8,031 nucleotides of DNA from Chryseobacterium sp. Lineage in GTDB: Bacteria; Bacteroidota; Bacteroidia; Flavobacteriales; Weeksellaceae. Below are positions 5,795 to 8,031 of this stretch, in pieces; within the stretch, counting starts at the first letter, position 1; the number at the start of each line of letters is the position of its first letter. The position numbers were made by a program, and so were the translations under genes. Below the pieces are notes generated by a model. The model was not told where the DNA came from, did not search any database, and saw only the letters and a program-made list of their open reading frames with translations. The DNA lies in assembly GCA_003248755.1 (NCBI GenBank), contig QFQW01000116.1:1-8031 (forward strand), read 5' to 3'.

Positions 5795-8031
5795 ATGGAA
5801 TTCCAAGCCTTTTACGAAAGCCCGTTTGTTCTTAAGTTTTCTTTTGAAAAACTCATCCGAAAAATGGAAGCAGAAGCTTCTGAGAGTTCGGAGTATGCGC
5901 TTTCTCATCAGAGGATTTTAGACAAAACCAGGGACTTTCCCGAACTTTCAAATGGCATTAGCAATCTTGATTTCTTCAAAGACAACGAAATGTTGATGAA
6001 GGAACTTTTACGTGACCTTTTTCCGCCAATGTTGACTGGGAATGAAATCAAAGCGATTGGTTTTCCTTTTTATAATTTCTTTTTCAATCCTACGAAACGT
6101 TTCGAAACGATTATCAAAAAAGCAGGTGATAATTTCGATATGATTATCAAAGATATGGATCCGCATCGTTTCTATGTGATGAGCTGTTGCATTATCCTTA
6201 GAGATTTTTATAAAATCCCACTTAATGTGTCGATGCCCTTTATTTTTGATATCCCGAATGAAGAAGGGATTGTCAATCATTATCGTTTTCTGAATAATGT
6301 CGATTTCATCGATGTTAATCCTTTGGAAGATTATAAAAAACTGACCGAAGAAGAAATAGTAGAGTTGCTGGATAATTTTGATGATTATGAACTTTGGAAA
6401 GAGAAATTTCCACCGAAAAGCTGGGAACTGAAAGGCTTTGCGGTTATCAACTTCTTTGATGCAACCACAGAAATTGCAGTTTCGAATTTAAAAAGTAAGC
6501 TCATTAATCTTGAGGATGATAAGAATCTGAAATCGGAAATGAACAAAATTTTCCGTTCTATTTTTCAGGTTCCAGATTTGGAATTAGGCTTTACAGCGAT
6601 TGATTTTGAAGAAAACAAATTTGTCCGAAATCCAATTAATGGTGTGATTGACAGCTTTATTCTTTCGGGTGGAATTCCACAAGAATGTAAGAATGAACTG
6701 CTTTGCGAAAAGAATTTCAATACGCTTGTAGAGACAAGAAAATTCTTCAGTATTTCGGATATCGAGCGGACTTATCAAGAATTTCCGGAAAGTACATTGG
6801 CGAAACAATTCTACAAATCAGGAATCAAAAGTGCGATTTTTGCACCAATCATCAAAGGCAAAAAACTTCTCGGAATTATCGAGCTTGTTTCCAGAAAAAA
6901 AATGCTGAACAGTATCAATGCTACCAAAATGGAAATCGTAATGCCTTATTTGGAAGATACGATGGACAGGCTTTACGACGGCATCGAAACTAGGATTCAA
7001 GCGATAATTCAACGAGAATATACCTCCATACATCCGAGTGTTTATTGGAAATTCCGTCAGGAGGCGGAACGACATATTGGTTTTTACAGAGAAGATTTTG
7101 ACTTGCCTTACAGAAATATCAGTTTCCAAAATCTGACTCCGCTTTTTGGACAAACGGATATTAGAAATTCTTCGGTTTCCAGAAATCTGGCGATTAAAAA
7201 AGATATGGAAATTAATCTGATGATGATTTCTGAAGTGTTCAAAAAACTTAGTTCTGATAATGATTTGGAAGCAATTAATCAAAAATTGATTCAATATCAA
7301 AAACTTCTGACCAATGATTTGAAAGCTGATACAGAAAGTCAGGTTCATAATTTTATTTTGTTTGAGGTTCATCCTTTGCTGGAATCAATTAAACTTCAAA
7401 ATACGAATTACAATCATATTGTTACAGAATATCACAAACAACTGGATTCTAAAACCGAATTAGTTTATCAATTCCGTAAAAAGTTTGATGATAGTTTGTC
7501 TGCCATTAATAAAAGTTTAGCTAATATTCTGGACAAAAGACAGGAAGAGCAACAACATAGATTTCCGTTTTATTACGAGCGTTTCAAGACAGACGGCGTA
7601 GAACATAATATGTATATTGGTTCATCGATTGAGCCGGATTTGACTTATGACCCGATTTTCCTGAAAAACCTTCGTTTGTGGCAATTGCGGGTGCTTTGTG
7701 AAACAGAAATCGAATATGCAAAGCACAAAGACCGATTGGCTTATCCGCTGGATGTTGCATCTCTGATTTTGGTTTACAGTACGCCAATCAGTATCCGTTT
7801 CAGAATGGATGAAAAGCGTTTTGATGTAGATGGAAGCTACAATGCGCGCTACGAAATGATTAAAAAACGTATCGACAAATCTTTGGTTAAAAACTCAGAT
7901 GAACGTATTACACAATCCGGAAAAATCAGCATTATCTATTCTCAGGAAAGAGAGCGCGAAGAATATCTGAAATTGATAAAAATCCTTCAAAACCAGAATA
8001 ATCTGGAATCTGATATTGAAGAACTAGAGGT
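5795..8031 (+). CDS. Large GAF-domain protein of unknown function, 3'-truncated by window edge
   Basis: From the ATG at 5795 the frame is open for 745 codons to the window edge, with no stop. The N-terminus MEFQAFYESPFVLKFSFEKL has no signal peptide or membrane segment, so it is predicted cytoplasmic. Residues 1-210 look like a mixed helical domain unknown to me, containing SMPFIFDIP (about 146-154). A GAF-like domain spans roughly 225-395; its clearest piece is GIKSAIFAPIIKGKKLLGII (343-362) followed by ELVSRK. A helical linker with likely coiled-coil stretches follows (about 475-580). The next segment, from about 590 on, includes MYIGSSIEP (606-614), LRLWQLRVLCETEI and LAYPLDVASLILVYSTPISI, and the visible part ends in a charged helix. 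No histidine kinase, GGDEF, cyclase or DNA-binding motif is seen. I recall proteins annotated only as GAF domain-containing, of similar size, in Chryseobacterium-like genomes. The ligand and the output are unknown. A sensory role is inferred from the GAF domain alone. Confidence 0.85.
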   Translation, partial: MEFQAFYESPFVLKFSFEKLIRKMEAEASESSEYALSHQRILDKTRDFPELSNGISNLDFFKDNEMLMKELLRDLFPPMLTGNEIKAIGFPFYNFFFNPTKRFETIIKKAGDNFDMIIKDMDPHRFYVMSCCIILRDFYKIPLNVSMPFIFDIPNEEGIVNHYRFLNNVDFIDVNPLEDYKKLTEEEIVELLDNFDDYELWKEKFPPKSWELKGFAVINFFDATTEIAVSNLKSKLINLEDDKNLKSEMNKIFRSIFQVPDLELGFTAIDFEENKFVRNPINGVIDSFILSGGIPQECKNELLCEKNFNTLVETRKFFSISDIERTYQEFPESTLAKQFYKSGIKSAIFAPIIKGKKLLGIIELVSRKKMLNSINATKMEIVMPYLEDTMDRLYDGIETRIQAIIQREYTSIHPSVYWKFRQEAERHIGFYREDFDLPYRNISFQNLTPLFGQTDIRNSSVSRNLAIKKDMEINLMMISEVFKKLSSDNDLEAINQKLIQYQKLLTNDLKADTESQVHNFILFEVHPLLESIKLQNTNYNHIVTEYHKQLDSKTELVYQFRKKFDDSLSAINKSLANILDKRQEEQQHRFPFYYERFKTDGVEHNMYIGSSIEPDLTYDPIFLKNLRLWQLRVLCETEIEYAKHKDRLAYPLDVASLILVYSTPISIRFRMDEKRFDVDGSYNARYEMIKKRIDKSLVKNSDERITQSGKISIIYSQEREREEYLKLIKILQNQNNLESDIEELE

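Noticed and set aside
6818..7372. Minus-strand 184-codon frame
   Set aside because: It lies antisense to the GAF-domain gene, with low-complexity I/N/F/R-rich translation and no recognisable domain.
1..8031. Mobile element, defence island or CRISPR signal
   Set aside because: No transposase, integrase, toxin-antitoxin, nuclease or regular repeat array was seen; gene content is housekeeping plus conserved hypothetical genes.

Overview
The window looks like chromosomal housekeeping DNA from a member of the Flavobacteriia (Bacteroidota), probably close to Chryseobacterium or other Weeksellaceae. The reasons are the AT-rich composition, the lack of Shine-Dalgarno sequences before start codons, several matches to the Bacteroidota -7 promoter element TAnnTTTG, and protein sequences typical of that group. 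The genus is an inference from recalled similarity, not from a search. I see no insertion sequence, prophage, CRISPR array, tRNA or rRNA.

Layout: five genes lie on the minus strand and one on the plus strand. From left to right they are rarA (AAA+ replication/recombination factor, 3' end cut by the left edge); an all-trans polyprenyl diphosphate synthase (menaquinone side chain) with a GTG start and a clear intrinsic terminator; a 259-base gap holding a structured intergenic element of a type I recall from many flavobacterial genomes; a secreted cysteine-free propeller-like protein; a fatty acid hydroxylase superfamily membrane protein that resembles animal alkylglycerol monooxygenase; rlmN (radical-SAM rRNA/tRNA methyltransferase) with a TTG start; a 251-base divergent gap; and, on the plus strand, a long uncharacterised GAF-domain protein cut by the right edge.

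Transcription: the hydroxylase and the secreted protein are 27 bases apart and probably form one unit, driven by a promoter inside the apparent 5' extension of the hydroxylase reading frame. rlmN and the GAF gene are divergent, and both have a TTTT-N19-TAnnTTTG promoter candidate placed so that the leader would be very short. rarA has a TAnnTTTG box only five bases from its ATG, so its mRNA may be nearly leaderless. The polyprenyl synthase is isolated by a 14-bp terminator.

The genes do not form an obvious shared pathway. The least explained items are the intergenic structured element, the GAF protein, and the hydroxylase/secreted protein pair. I found no strong evidence of a new multi-gene system.
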